A DNA stretch of 64,000 bases from Mycobacterium sp. E3198 (GCF_001667015.1 NZ_LZIS01000095.1:1-64000); one strand, 5' to 3'. Shown: positions 52,163 to 62,952, counted from the first letter of the stretch. Numbers and translations are program-made. The notes: generated by a model from the sequence alone, not told the origin.

Positions 52163-53686
52163 GTGGCGGAAGAGAGTCGCGGGCAGCGGGGGTCGGGGTA
52201 CGGCCTCGGGTTGTCGACCCGCACCCAGGTGACGGGCTATCAATTCCTGGCCCGCCGAACCGCGATGGCACTGACCCGCTGGCGGGTCCGCATGGAGATC
52301 GAACCGGGACGGCGCCAGACGCTGGCCGTCGTGGCCTCGGTTTCCGCCTCGTTGGTGATTTGCCTGGGCGCGCTGCTGTGGTCTTTCCTCAGCCCGAGCG
52401 GCCAGATCAACGAGTCGCCGATCATCGCCGACCGTGACTCCGGCGCGCTGTACGTCCGGGTAGGCGACAAGCTGTACCCGGCGCTGAACCTGGCGTCGGC
52501 GCGGCTGATCACCGGGCGGCCGGACAACCCGCACCTGGTGCGGTCCAGTCAGATCGCGAACCTGCCCCGCGGGCCCCTGGTGGGGATTCCCGGCGCCCCG
52601 TCGAACTTCGCGCCCAAGACCCCGGCCGCGTCGTCGTGGCTGGTGTGCGACACGGTCGCGGGTTCGACCGGGACGGGCGCGCCGTCGGGGGTGACGGTGA
52701 CCGTGATCGACGGCACCCCGGACCTCAGCGGCCACCGCCAGGTGCTGAACGGATCGGACGCGGTGGTGCTGCGCTACGGCGACGAGGCGTGGGTGGTCCG
52801 GCAGGGGCGCCGGTCCAAGATCGACGCGACGAACCGCTCGGTCCTGTTGCCGCTGGGCCTGACGCCCGAGCAGGTCAGCATGGCGAAGCCGATGAGCCGC
52901 GCGCTCTACGACGCGCTGCCGGTGGGGCCGGAGCTGACGGTGCCCGAAATACCGAACGCGGGCTCCCCGGCGACGTTCGCGGGTGCGCCCGGGCCGGTGG
53001 GGACGGTGATCGTCACACCGCAAATCAGTGGACCGCAACAGTATTCGCTGGTGTTGACCGAGGGCGTGCAGACGCTGCCCCCGCTGGTGGCGCAGATCCT
53101 GCAGAACGCCGGCGGCCCGGGTGGCAACACCAAGCCGGTCACGGTGGAGCCGTCGGCGCTGGCGAAGATGCCGGTGGTCAACAAGCTGGACCTGTCGTCG
53201 TACCCCGACAATCCGTTGAACGTGATGGACATGCGGGAGAACCCGGCGACCTGCTGGTGGTGGCAGAAGTCCTCCGGTGAGAACCGGGCCCGCATCCAGG
53301 TCGTGTCCGGGTCGACCCTGCCCATCCCGACCAAGGAGTCGAACAAGGTCGTGTCCCTGGTGAAGGCCGACACGACCGGTCGCGAGGCCGACCAGGTCTA
53401 CTTCGCTTCCGACCACGCGAACTTCGTGGCCGTCACCGGCAACGATCCCGGCGCCAAGACGACGGAATCGCTGTGGTGGCTCACCGACGCCGGCGCCCGG
53501 TTCGGCGTCGACGACACCCGCGAGGCCCGCGAGGCGTTGGGCTTGAAGACCACACCGAGCCTGGCGCCGTGGGTGGCGCTGCGACTGCTGCCGCAAGGCC
53601 CGACCCTGTCGAGAGCAGACGCCTTGGTGGAGCACGACACGCTACCGATGGACATGTCCCCTGGAGATTTGGTGGTACCTAAGTGA
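52163..53686 (+). CDS. eccB5: ESX-5 type VII secretion core component EccB5
   Basis: This 507-residue protein is a structural subunit of the ESX-5 membrane complex. A cytoplasmic N-terminus (STRTQVTGYQFLARRTAMAL) is followed by one membrane helix (LAVVASVSASLVICLGALLW, near residues 54-74). A large periplasmic domain of EccB repeats follows, with conserved Cys in WLVCDTV and PATCWWW likely in a disulfide. GTG 52163 is the start. It overlaps eccC5 by four bases. EccB5 with EccC5, EccD5 and EccE5 forms the channel that exports PPE and PE proteins. Confidence 0.95.
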   Translation: MAEESRGQRGSGYGLGLSTRTQVTGYQFLARRTAMALTRWRVRMEIEPGRRQTLAVVASVSASLVICLGALLWSFLSPSGQINESPIIADRDSGALYVRVGDKLYPALNLASARLITGRPDNPHLVRSSQIANLPRGPLVGIPGAPSNFAPKTPAASSWLVCDTVAGSTGTGAPSGVTVTVIDGTPDLSGHRQVLNGSDAVVLRYGDEAWVVRQGRRSKIDATNRSVLLPLGLTPEQVSMAKPMSRALYDALPVGPELTVPEIPNAGSPATFAGAPGPVGTVIVTPQISGPQQYSLVLTEGVQTLPPLVAQILQNAGGPGGNTKPVTVEPSALAKMPVVNKLDLSSYPDNPLNVMDMRENPATCWWWQKSSGENRARIQVVSGSTLPIPTKESNKVVSLVKADTTGREADQVYFASDHANFVAVTGNDPGAKTTESLWWLTDAGARFGVDDTREAREALGLKTTPSLAPWVALRLLPQGPTLSRADALVEHDTLPMDMSPGDLVVPK

Positions 53687-56600
53687 AGCGCGGATTTGCC
53701 CGGCCAACGCCGGAGAAGCCCCCGGTCATCAAGCCGGAGAACATCGTCCTACCGACCCCGCTGAGCATCCCGCCACCCGAGGGCAAGCCCTGGTGGATCG
53801 TGGTGGTCGGCGTGGTGGTGATCGGCCTGCTGGGCGGCATGGTCGCCATGACCTTCGCCAGCGGCTCGCACGTGTTCGGCGGCGTCGGCGCGATCTTCCC
53901 GATCTTCATGATCGGCGGCATGGCGATGATGATGTTCGGCGGCCGGTTCGGCGGCCAGCAGCAGATGAGCCGGCCGAAGCTGGACGCGATGCGCGCCCAG
54001 TTCATGCTGATGCTCGACATGCTGCGCGAGACGGCCCACGAGTCGGCCGACAGCATGGACGCCAACTACCGCTGGTTCCACCCGGCGCCGGACACCCTGG
54101 CCGCGGCCGTCGGGTCGTCGCGGATGTGGGAGCGCAAGCCCGACGGCAAGGACCTCAACTTCGGTGTGGTGCGGGTCGGCGTGGGCATGACGCGCCCCGA
54201 GGTGACCTGGGGCGAGCCCCAGAACATGCCGACCGACATCGAGCTTGAGCCCGTCACGGGTAAGGCGCTGCAGGAATTCGGTCGCTACCAAAGCGTCGTC
54301 TACAACCTGCCCAAGATGATCTCCCTGCTGGTGGAGCCGTGGTACTCGCTGATCGGGGACCGCGAGCAGGTGCTGGGCCTGATGCGGGCGATCGTCTGCC
54401 AGCTGGCGTTCTCCCACGGGCCGGACCACGTGCAGATGATCGTGGTCAGCTCCGAGCTGGAGCAATGGGACTGGGTGAAGTGGCTGCCGCACTTCGGCGA
54501 CCCGCGCCGGCAGGACGCGGCGGGCAACGCGCGCATGGTCTACAGCTCGGTGCGGGAGTTCGCCGCGGAGCAGGCCGAATTGTTCGCCGGCCGTGGCTCG
54601 TTCACGCCCCGGCACGCCAGCTCGTCGGCGCAGACGCCGACCCCGCACACGGTGATCATCGCCGACGTCTCGGACCCGCAGTGGGAGTTCGTGATCAGCG
54701 CCGAGGGCATCGACGGCGTGACCTTCTTCGACCTGACCGGCGGATCGATGTGGTCGGCCGTCCCCGAGCGGACCTTGAAGTTCGACGAGCGCGGCGTGAT
54801 CGAGGCGCTGCCCCGCGACCGCGACACCTGGATGGTCATCGACGAAAGCGCGTGGTTCTTCGCCCTGACCGACCACCTCAGCATCGCGGAGTCGGAGGAG
54901 TTCGCGCAGAAGCTGGCGCGCTGGCGACTGGCCGAGGCGTACGAAGAGATCGGTCAGCGGGTTGCCCACATCGGTGCGCGAGACATCATGGCGTACTACG
55001 GAATTGACGACCCGGCCGACATCGACTTCGACGCGCTGTGGGGCAGCCGCACCGACTCGATGGGCCGGTCGCGGCTGCGTGCGCCGTTCGGAAACCGCTC
55101 CGACAACGGCGAGCTTTTGTTCTTGGACATGAAGTCGCTCGACGAGGGCGGCGACGGCCCGCACGGTGTCATGTCCGGGACGACCGGCTCGGGTAAGTCG
55201 ACGCTGGTGCGGACCGTGATCGAATCGCTGATGCTCGGACACCCGCCCGAGGAACTGCAGTTCGTGCTGGCCGACCTCAAGGGTGGTTCGGCCGTCAAGC
55301 CGTTCGCGGGCGTGCCGCACGTGTCGCGCATCATCACCGACCTGGAGGAAGACCAGGCGCTGATGGAGCGCTTCCTGGACGCGCTCTGGGGCGAAATCGC
55401 CCGCCGGAAGGCGATCTGCGACAGCGCCGGTGTCGACGACGCCAAGGAGTACAACTCCGTGCGCCTGCGGATGCGGGCGCGCGGCCAGGACATGCCGGCG
55501 CTGCCGATGCTGGTGGTCGTCATCGACGAGTTCTACGAGTGGTTCCGCATCATGCCGACCGCGGTCGACGTGCTGGACTCGATCGGGCGTCAGGGCCGCG
55601 CCTACTGGATCCACCTGATGATGGCGTCGCAGACCATCGAGAGCCGCGCCGAAAAGCTCATGGAGAACATGGGTTACCGGTTGGTGCTGAAGGCCCGCAC
55701 CGCCGGCGCGGCCCAGGCGGCCGGCGTGCCGAACGCGGTGAACCTGCCGGCCCAGGCCGGCCTGGGGTATTTCCGCCGCAGCCTCGAGGACATCGTCCGA
55801 TTCCAGGCCGAGTTCCTGTGGCGGGACTACATCTCGCGCGGCATCACCATCGACGGCGAGGAAGCCCCGACGCTGGTGCACAGCATCGACTACGTTCGCC
55901 CGCAACTGTTTACCAACTCGTTCACCCCGCTCGAGGTCAGCGTCGGGGGACCGGAGCTGGAGCCGGTGGCCATCCACTCGAACGGCGAGGCGCTCGATGC
56001 CGACGGCGAGGCCGAGGAGGACGAGGAAGGGATCAGGGTGCCGAAGGTCGGCACGGTGATCATCGATCAGCTGCGCAAGATCGACTTCGAGCCCTACCGG
56101 CTGTGGCAGCCGCCGCTGAACCAGCCCGTCGCAATCGACGACCTGGTCAACCGGTTCATCGGCCACCCGTGGCAGCAGGACTACGGCACCGCCCAGAACC
56201 TGGTGTTCCCGATCGGGATCATCGACCGCCCGTTCAAGCACGACCAGCCGCCGTGGACGGTCGACACCTCCGGGCCCGGTGCCAACGTCCTGATCCTGGG
56301 GGCCGGCGGTTCGGGCAAGACCACGGCGCTGCAGACGCTGATCTGCTCGGCCGCCCTGACGCACACCCCCGAGCAGGTGCAGTTCTACTGCCTGGCGTAC
56401 AGCGGCACCGCGCTGACCACCATCGCGCGCCTGCCGCACGTCGGTGAGGTGGCCGGCCCGACGGACCCCTACGGCGTGCGCCGTACCGTGGCCGAACTGC
56501 TGGCGCTGGTGCGCGAGCGCAAGCGCACCTTCCTCGAATACGGCATCGCCTCGATGGACGTGTTCCGGCGGCGCAAGTTCGCCGGCGAGGCCGGGCCGGT

Positions 56601-57849
56601 GCCCAACGACGGGTTCGGCGACGTCTACCTGGTGATCGACAACTACCGGGCATTGGCCGAGGAAAACGAGGTGCTGATCGAGCAGGTGAACCTGATCATC
56701 AACCAGGGCCCCTCGTTCGGCGTGCACGTGGTCGTCACGGCCGACCGCGAATCGGAGCTGCGTCCGCCGGTGCGCAGCGGTTTCGGTTCCCGCATCGAGC
56801 TGCGCCTGGCCGCGGTGGAGGACGCCAAGCTGGTGCGTTCCCGGTTCGCCAAGGAGGTCCCGGTCAAGCCGGGGCGCGGCATGGTCGCGGTCAACTACGT
56901 CCGCCTGGATTCCGACCCGCAGGCCGGCCTGCACACGCTGATCGCGCGGCCCGCGCTGGCCAACACGCCCGACCATGTGTTCGCGTCCGACAGCATCATC
57001 GAGGCCGTCAGCCGCCTCGCGAGCGGCCAGGCGCCGCCGGTGCGCCGGCTGCCCGCGCGGTTCGGCGTGGAGCAGGTGCGCGAGCTCGCCGCCCGCGACA
57101 CCCGCCAAGGGGTGGGCGCCGGCGGAATCGCCTGGGCCATCTCGGAATTGGACCTGGCGCCGGTGTACCTCAACTTCGCCGAGAACGCGCACCTGATGGT
57201 GACGGGCCGGCGCGAGTGTGGGCGCACCACGACGCTGGCCACCATCATGTCCGAGATCGGCCGGCTGTATGCGCCGGGATCGAGCAGCGCGCCGACAGCG
57301 CCGGCCGGACGGCCGTCGGCGCAGGTGTGGCTGGTCGACCCGCGCCGTCAGCTGTTGACCGTGCTGGGCTCCGAGTACGTCGAGAAGTTCGCCTACAACC
57401 TCGACGGCGTGCAGGAGATGATGAACGAGATGTCGGCTCTGCTGGCCAGCCGCGAACCACCGCCCGGCCTGTCGGCGCAGGAGCTGTTGTCGCACTCTTG
57501 GTGGAGCGGCCCGGAGATCTTCTTGATCGTCGACGACATCCAGCAGCTGCCGGCGGGCTTCGATTCACCGCTGCACAAGGCCGCCGCCTGGGTCACCAGG
57601 GCCGCCGACGTCGGCTTGCACGTGATCGTGACCCGCACGTTCGGTGGGTGGTCGTCGGCCGGCAGCGACCCGATGCTGCGCGCTCTGCACCAGGCGAACG
57701 CGCCGCTGCTGGTGATGGACGCCGATCCCGACGAGGGCTTCATCCGCGGCAAGATGAAGGGCGGCCCGCTGCCCCGCGGCCGAGGCCTCCTGATGGCCGA
57801 GGACACCGGCATCTTCGTGCAGGTGGCGGCCACCGAGTTCCGCCACTAG
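53683..57849 (+). CDS. eccC5: ESX-5 FtsK/SpoIIIE-type ATPase EccC5
   Basis: This 1388-residue motor of the ESX-5 system has two N-terminal membrane helices (residues about 45-68 and 72-90). Three FtsK-like ATPase domains follow, with P-loops GTTGSGKST near residue 499, GAGGSGKTT near 873 and a degenerate one, GRRECGRTTT, near 1174. The Walker B region VVVIDEFYEW supports activity of the first domain. GTG 53683 overlaps the eccB5 stop. Its third domain reads substrate C-terminal signals in the ESX family. Length agrees with EccC5 of M. tuberculosis (about 1390). Confidence 0.95.
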   Translation: MKRGFARPTPEKPPVIKPENIVLPTPLSIPPPEGKPWWIVVVGVVVIGLLGGMVAMTFASGSHVFGGVGAIFPIFMIGGMAMMMFGGRFGGQQQMSRPKLDAMRAQFMLMLDMLRETAHESADSMDANYRWFHPAPDTLAAAVGSSRMWERKPDGKDLNFGVVRVGVGMTRPEVTWGEPQNMPTDIELEPVTGKALQEFGRYQSVVYNLPKMISLLVEPWYSLIGDREQVLGLMRAIVCQLAFSHGPDHVQMIVVSSELEQWDWVKWLPHFGDPRRQDAAGNARMVYSSVREFAAEQAELFAGRGSFTPRHASSSAQTPTPHTVIIADVSDPQWEFVISAEGIDGVTFFDLTGGSMWSAVPERTLKFDERGVIEALPRDRDTWMVIDESAWFFALTDHLSIAESEEFAQKLARWRLAEAYEEIGQRVAHIGARDIMAYYGIDDPADIDFDALWGSRTDSMGRSRLRAPFGNRSDNGELLFLDMKSLDEGGDGPHGVMSGTTGSGKSTLVRTVIESLMLGHPPEELQFVLADLKGGSAVKPFAGVPHVSRIITDLEEDQALMERFLDALWGEIARRKAICDSAGVDDAKEYNSVRLRMRARGQDMPALPMLVVVIDEFYEWFRIMPTAVDVLDSIGRQGRAYWIHLMMASQTIESRAEKLMENMGYRLVLKARTAGAAQAAGVPNAVNLPAQAGLGYFRRSLEDIVRFQAEFLWRDYISRGITIDGEEAPTLVHSIDYVRPQLFTNSFTPLEVSVGGPELEPVAIHSNGEALDADGEAEEDEEGIRVPKVGTVIIDQLRKIDFEPYRLWQPPLNQPVAIDDLVNRFIGHPWQQDYGTAQNLVFPIGIIDRPFKHDQPPWTVDTSGPGANVLILGAGGSGKTTALQTLICSAALTHTPEQVQFYCLAYSGTALTTIARLPHVGEVAGPTDPYGVRRTVAELLALVRERKRTFLEYGIASMDVFRRRKFAGEAGPVPNDGFGDVYLVIDNYRALAEENEVLIEQVNLIINQGPSFGVHVVVTADRESELRPPVRSGFGSRIELRLAAVEDAKLVRSRFAKEVPVKPGRGMVAVNYVRLDSDPQAGLHTLIARPALANTPDHVFASDSIIEAVSRLASGQAPPVRRLPARFGVEQVRELAARDTRQGVGAGGIAWAISELDLAPVYLNFAENAHLMVTGRRECGRTTTLATIMSEIGRLYAPGSSSAPTAPAGRPSAQVWLVDPRRQLLTVLGSEYVEKFAYNLDGVQEMMNEMSALLASREPPPGLSAQELLSHSWWSGPEIFLIVDDIQQLPAGFDSPLHKAAAWVTRAADVGLHVIVTRTFGGWSSAGSDPMLRALHQANAPLLVMDADPDEGFIRGKMKGGPLPRGRGLLMAEDTGIFVQVAATEFRH

Positions 57850-57976
57850 ACGGCGATCGCGAGCGCGGCGAAGCCGGGCGCTGGGGGTACCCCCGCGTAG
57901 CTGGGGGACGGGTCGCCGCCATCAGGACTAGGACGGCGATACCGCTGCGCTGGGGTTTGGTCCCGATCGACCGGGA
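57850..57976. terminator. Convergent intergenic region with GC palindromes
   Basis: Between the converging eccC5 and cyp143 genes are a perfect palindrome GGGGGTACCCCC (57883-57894) and a second imperfect dyad (GGTCCCGATCGACCGGGATC, near 57959). These may fold as hairpins and end both transcripts. No U-tract is seen, which is usual for mycobacteria. Confidence 0.4.
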
Positions 57977-59299
<1,323 letters not shown>

Positions 59300-59303
59300 T
59301 TAG

Positions 59304-59543
<240 letters not shown>

Positions 59544-59577
59544 GGGCGCGAACGGTCGAACCAAAAGCAAACGGCGG

Positions 59578-59661
59578 GTGAACGATTGGCGGCCGTTGGT
59601 GAACTGCGGTTGGCCGGGAGTGAACAATAATTGGCTCGGAATGAACAGTTGGCATCGTCGG
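59578..59661 (+). repeat. Four 21-bp direct repeats, helically phased
   Basis: Units start at 59578, 59599, 59620 and 59641, exactly 21 bp apart. Each begins (G/A)TGAAC and carries TTGGC after a gap of 2 or 5 bases: GTGAACGATTGGC, GTGAACTGCGGTTGGC, GTGAACAATAATTGGC, ATGAACAGTTGGC. Two turns of helix separate the units, so identical faces are presented. This fits an array of protein-binding sites; an alternative is a small gene with heptapeptide repeats. A two-unit version is at 61226-61259. Confidence 0.75.
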
Positions 59662-59920
59662 TCGGCCTGCCCATTATCAGCGGCTAATGTCTTTGGCGAG
59701 CGGCAGTTCGGGCACTAGGAGCTGTCGCTCGGTTGCTGACCGCGGGCTGATCGAGGCGCACATTGTGGATCTCTTGTCTGACCGGAAGTCCGGTAATCCC
59801 GTTGGCGAAGCACCCATTTGGACGGAGGGGTCGGGTGCGTCGCCGTGCGCTCGGATCCCGCGGACCGAGTTTGCTGGTCCACAAAGGCGTGACCGCGCTC
59901 ACCACGATTTTTACCTGACC

Positions 59921-59946
59921 GCCGTGATTGCCTACGCGATCACGGC
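59921..59946 (+). promoter_or_regulatory. Inverted repeat immediately before PPE25 ribosome site
   Basis: GCCGTGAT (59921-59928) and ATCACGGC (59939-59946) are perfectly complementary, with a 10-base loop. The right arm ends five bases before GAGGAGG (59952-59958) and 20 bases before GTG 59966. In RNA, the stem could influence ribosome access; in DNA, it could be an operator. Confidence 0.5.
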
Positions 59947-59965
59947 CGACTGAGGAGGACACGGG

Positions 59966-61216
59966 GTGTTCGACTTCGGAGCGTTACCGCCCGAAATCAA
60001 TTCCGGTCGGATGTATGCGGGTCCGGGAGCTGAGTCGATCATGGTTGCCGCGACGGCCTGGGATGCGCTGGCTGCGGAGCTGAGCACCGCGGCTTCGGGC
60101 TACAACTCGGTGATCACCGAACTCACCAGCGCGCCGTGGGTGGGACCCTCGTCGACCGCGATGGTGTCGGCGGTGGTGCCCTACGTGAGCTGGCTCAGCA
60201 CGGCGGCGGGGCTGGCCGAGGAGAGCGCCAGCCAGGCCCGCGCGGCCGCGGGCGCCTTCGAGGCGGCGTTCGCGATGACGGTGCCCCCGCCGGTGATCGT
60301 GGCCAACCGGGTGCTGCTGGCCACGCTGGTGGCGACGAATTTCTTCGGGCAGAACACGCCGGCGATCATGGCCACCGAGGCCCAGTACATGGAGATGTGG
60401 GCCCAGGACGCCGCCGCCATGTACGGCTACGCCGCCTCGTCGGCGGCCGCCACGGTCTTGACGCCCTACCAGGCGCCGCCCAACACCAGCACGCCGGAGG
60501 CGCCGACCGAACAGGGTGCCGCAGTCGCCCAGGCCACCGCGCAGCCGGCCGGCAACTCCGCGCAGACCGCGGCGCAGGCGGTGCAGGCCGCGTCGATCCC
60601 GCAGACCTTGCAGCAGCTGGCGCTGCAGCAGCTGAACGGTTACAACTTCACGCAATGGCCGTTCTCGATGCTGCAGAACCAGCTCAAAGATCTGTTCACC
60701 TACGGGCTGCCCACCCCGAGCAACAACTGGTTCGGGATCACTCCGCCGCTGTTCAACTCGGCCAGGCAGACCCTGCAGGCCTACTTCGGTGTCGGCATCG
60801 GGAACTTCGGCTGGTCCTATGGCCAGCAGCTGACGTTCGGTAGCGGCACCACCGTCGGTGCGGCCGGTGGCTGGTTCCCGACCCCGCAGTTCGGCGGCCT
60901 GCACCTGGGCGCGATCGGGGCGAGCTCGGTCAGCGGCCAGGGCAGCGGCGCGGTGTTGGCCAACGCGGGCCAGGCCGGCAAGGTCGGGGCGTTGTCGGTC
61001 CCGGCCAACTGGACCAACCCGACCGCCGAGGCCACCCTGGTCAGCGCCGTCAGCGAGGAGACCCCGGCCAACGCCGGCGCGAACGCCGTGCCCGGAAACG
61101 CCATCCTGCGCGGCATGCCGATGGGCGGCGTGGGACGGCGCACCGCGGGCTACGGCTACACCAACAAGTACGGCTTCCGATATAGCGTGCTGACCCGCCC
61201 ACCGTCGGCGGGATGA
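59966..61216 (+). CDS. PPE25: ESX-5 locus PPE protein (PPE25-like, SVP subfamily)
   Basis: This 416-residue PPE protein starts at GTG 59966, with GAGGAGG eight bases before. The N-terminal 180 residues are the PPE domain ([44 protein letters not shown]). A middle Gln/Ala-rich linker is followed by the SVP domain ([10 protein letters not shown]) and the C-terminal signature VLTRPPSAG. It is the first PPE of the ESX-5 cluster, in the position of PPE25 (Rv1787). It should form an export pair with PE18 and leave by ESX-5. Confidence 0.9.
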   Translation: MFDFGALPPEINSGRMYAGPGAESIMVAATAWDALAAELSTAASGYNSVITELTSAPWVGPSSTAMVSAVVPYVSWLSTAAGLAEESASQARAAAGAFEAAFAMTVPPPVIVANRVLLATLVATNFFGQNTPAIMATEAQYMEMWAQDAAAMYGYAASSAAATVLTPYQAPPNTSTPEAPTEQGAAVAQATAQPAGNSAQTAAQAVQAASIPQTLQQLALQQLNGYNFTQWPFSMLQNQLKDLFTYGLPTPSNNWFGITPPLFNSARQTLQAYFGVGIGNFGWSYGQQLTFGSGTTVGAAGGWFPTPQFGGLHLGAIGASSVSGQGSGAVLANAGQAGKVGALSVPANWTNPTAEATLVSAVSEETPANAGANAVPGNAILRGMPMGGVGRRTAGYGYTNKYGFRYSVLTRPPSAG

Positions 61217-61225
61217 CGAGCCGAC

Positions 61226-61259
61226 ATGAACAGCAGTTGTCCACCAGTGAACAGTTGGC
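61226..61259 (+). repeat. Two-unit copy of the 21-bp repeat, upstream of PE18
   Basis: ATGAACAGCAGTTGTC (61226) and GTGAACAGTTGGC (61247) are again exactly 21 bp apart and match units of the array upstream of PPE25. They lie just after the PPE25 stop (61216) and before the PE18 promoter-like motif. A 12-codon frame (MNSSCPPVNSWR, 61226-61264) runs through both units. Confidence 0.65.
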
Positions 61260-61289
61260 GCTAAGGAGGCGCGACCCGGAGGGATCCAA

Positions 61290-61308
61290 TTAGTCTCACT
61301 AGCAAGCC
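61290..61308 (+). promoter_or_regulatory. Conserved promoter-like motif upstream of PE18
   Basis: TTAGTCTCACTAGCAAGCC contains a TAGTCT hexamer fitting the mycobacterial -10 (TANNNT). The sequence recurs upstream of PPE27 (TTAGCCTCACTGCAAGC, 63256-63272), with further homology downstream (GGTCATCGAGC / GGTCGTCGAGC). Conservation between two leaders argues for a real promoter. Confidence 0.6.
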
Positions 61309-61382
61309 ATGTCTGAAGGAAACTTCAGCAGCAAATCTTTCCTTGATGGTCATCGAGCCTGAAAGTTGAGGAGGAAAACCAC

Positions 61383-61682
61383 ATGTCCTTTGTGACTACA
61401 CAGCCGGAAGCGCTGGCGGCGGCCGCGGGCAGCCTGCAGGGCATCGGCTCGGCGTTGAGCGCCCAGAACGCTGCCGCGGCGGCCCCGACGACGGGGGTGG
61501 TGCCGGCGGCGGCCGACGAGGTGTCGGCGCTGACCGCGGCGCAGTTCGCCGCGCACGCACAGATGTACCAGGCCGTCAGCGCGCAGGCTGCGGCGATTCA
61601 CGAGCAGTTCGTCAGCACCCTGGGCATCAGCTCGGGGTCGTACGCAGCGACCGAGGCGGCCAACGCGGCCGCGGCCGGCTAG
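61383..61682 (+). CDS. PE18: ESX-5 locus PE protein (PE18-like)
   Basis: This 99-residue protein is a bare PE domain. It begins MSFVTTQPEALAAAAGSLQGIG, with the PE motif at residues 8-9, has the helical hairpin of the PE fold, and ends with the type VII secretion signal YAATE (YxxxD/E) followed by NAAAAG. ATG 61383 follows GAGGAGG. PPE26 starts 9 bp after its stop, so the two are co-translated and probably form a complex exported by ESX-5. Position and size match PE18 (Rv1788). Confidence 0.93.
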   Translation: MSFVTTQPEALAAAAGSLQGIGSALSAQNAAAAAPTTGVVPAAADEVSALTAAQFAAHAQMYQAVSAQAAAIHEQFVSTLGISSGSYAATEAANAAAAG

Positions 61683-61691
61683 GAGGCAGTG

Positions 61692-62897
61692 ATGAGTGAC
61701 TTGGGTATGTTGCCGCCGGAGGTCAGCTCCGCGATGATCTACGCCGGCCCCGGTTCCGGGTCGATGATGGCCGCGGCCTCTGCGTGGAATGGGATTGCCG
61801 CCGAACTGACCTCGGCCGCTATGGGCTACGACCAGATCATCACCCAGCTGGCCGGCGAGGAGTGGCTGGGGCCGGCCTCGGCGTCGATGGCGTCGGCGGC
61901 GCAGCCGTACGTGCAGTGGATGACGACCACCGCCGGTCAGGCCGAGGAAGCCGCCGCCCAGGCGCAGAACGCCGCGGCGGCCTACGAGACCGTGCTCGCC
62001 TCGGTGGTGCCCCCGCCGCTGATCGCGCTCAACCGCACGGAGCTGTCGCAGGCCATGGCGACCAACATCCTGGGCCAGAACAACGGGATCATCGCGCAGC
62101 TGGAAGCCCAGTACCAGGAATTCTGGGCTCAGAACGCGGCGGCGATGTACAACTACGCCGGTCAGTCCGCGGCCGCGGCCAAGGTGACGCCGTACCAGAA
62201 CGCGCCGACGGTGGCCAACCCGGCCGCCGCCGCCGTCACGCAGTCCGCGGCGCCGGCCGCCTCGATCCAGCAGACCCTGCAGAGCTACCTCAGCCAGATC
62301 CAGGGTTCGTTGGGCGCCCTCGCCACGCCCAGCTCGACGGTCTCGGCGGTGAACCAGTTCGGGACTAACAACCCGTTGACCGAGCTCTGGTTCCTGATCA
62401 GTGGCCAGACGGTGCTCCCGTCCAACGTCGGCACGTTCCTGAGCGGCTACAACAACTTCTCGAGCTTCTTCTACAACACCGAGGGTTTGCCGTACTTCAG
62501 CGTCGGTATGGGCAACTTCGGCATCCAGATGGCCAAGACCCTCGGGGCCATCACCGGGCCCGCGGCGGCGGCGGCGGCCGTCCCGAAGGGCCTGCCCGGG
62601 TTGGGCGGCCTGCTGGGCGGCGGCGTCGGTGGCGCGGCGGCGCACCTGGGCAGCGCGACGTCGATCGGCAAGCTGTCGGTGCCGGTCTCGTGGACCGGGG
62701 CCACCGCTCCGACGGCTGCCGCGGCCCATGCGATCCCGGTCAGCAGCATCAGCGCTGCCCCGGAGGCCGCCGGGGGACCGGGCAACCTGCTCGGCGGCAT
62801 GCCGCTGGCCGGTGCGGGCGCCGGCGGATCCAGCGGTGCGGGTCCCCGGTACGGGTTCCGTCCCACCGTGATGGCCCGGCCGCCCCTCGGCGGGTAG
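61692..62897 (+). CDS. PPE26: ESX-5 locus PPE protein (PPE26-like, SVP subfamily)
   Basis: This 401-residue PPE protein starts at ATG 61692, after AGGAGG (61681-61686); a GTG three bases earlier is too close to the site. It has the PPE domain (LPPEVSSAMIYAGPG, WLGPASASM, QNNGIIAQLEAQYQEFWAQN), GSFFYNTEGLPYFSVGMGNFG-type middle, SIGKLSVPVSW and the ending PTVMARPPLGG. It follows PE18 by 9 bp. PPE26 (Rv1789) is the orthologue by position. The gene at 25386-26579 shares the middle and C-terminal parts. Confidence 0.92.
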   Translation: MSDLGMLPPEVSSAMIYAGPGSGSMMAAASAWNGIAAELTSAAMGYDQIITQLAGEEWLGPASASMASAAQPYVQWMTTTAGQAEEAAAQAQNAAAAYETVLASVVPPPLIALNRTELSQAMATNILGQNNGIIAQLEAQYQEFWAQNAAAMYNYAGQSAAAAKVTPYQNAPTVANPAAAAVTQSAAPAASIQQTLQSYLSQIQGSLGALATPSSTVSAVNQFGTNNPLTELWFLISGQTVLPSNVGTFLSGYNNFSSFFYNTEGLPYFSVGMGNFGIQMAKTLGAITGPAAAAAAVPKGLPGLGGLLGGGVGGAAAHLGSATSIGKLSVPVSWTGATAPTAAAAHAIPVSSISAAPEAAGGPGNLLGGMPLAGAGAGGSSGAGPRYGFRPTVMARPPLGG

Positions 62898-62920
62898 CCG
62901 GCCTTCTTCGAATCTGGCGA

Positions 62921-62952
62921 CGTGGGCGCAGGCAGCAATGCCTGCGCCCACG
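62921..62952 (+). terminator. Perfect 14-bp hairpin with GCAA loop after PPE26
   Basis: CGTGGGCGCAGGCA (62921-62934) pairs fully with TGCCTGCGCCCACG (62939-62952) around a GCAA tetraloop (GNRA type). It starts 24 bp after the PPE26 stop. The stem is nearly all G-C, and no U-tract follows, so it would be a Rho-independent terminator of the mycobacterial sort or a stability element. Confidence 0.75.

Larger units (their letters stand above)
59544..59965. other. Intergenic region upstream of PPE25 (422 bp)
   Basis: Contains the 21-bp repeat array (59578-59661) and a hairpin next to the PPE25 ribosome site (59921-59946), described separately. The reading frame across the repeats is open for 46 codons (59578-59718) and gives VN-x-x-W heptapeptides, but no reliable gene call can be made. 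Confidence 0.5.

Noticed and set aside
53749..57495. A 1248-codon open frame antisense to eccC5
   Set aside because: Its composition (His, Arg, Gln and Ala rich, no recognisable domain) is the usual antisense shadow in GC-rich DNA, and the eccC5 strand has clear ATPase motifs.
57883..57894. GGGGGTACCCCC as a specific operator
   Set aside because: It lies between convergent genes where no promoter is expected; such GC palindromes recur in mycobacterial DNA, so a termination or dispersed-repeat role is likelier.
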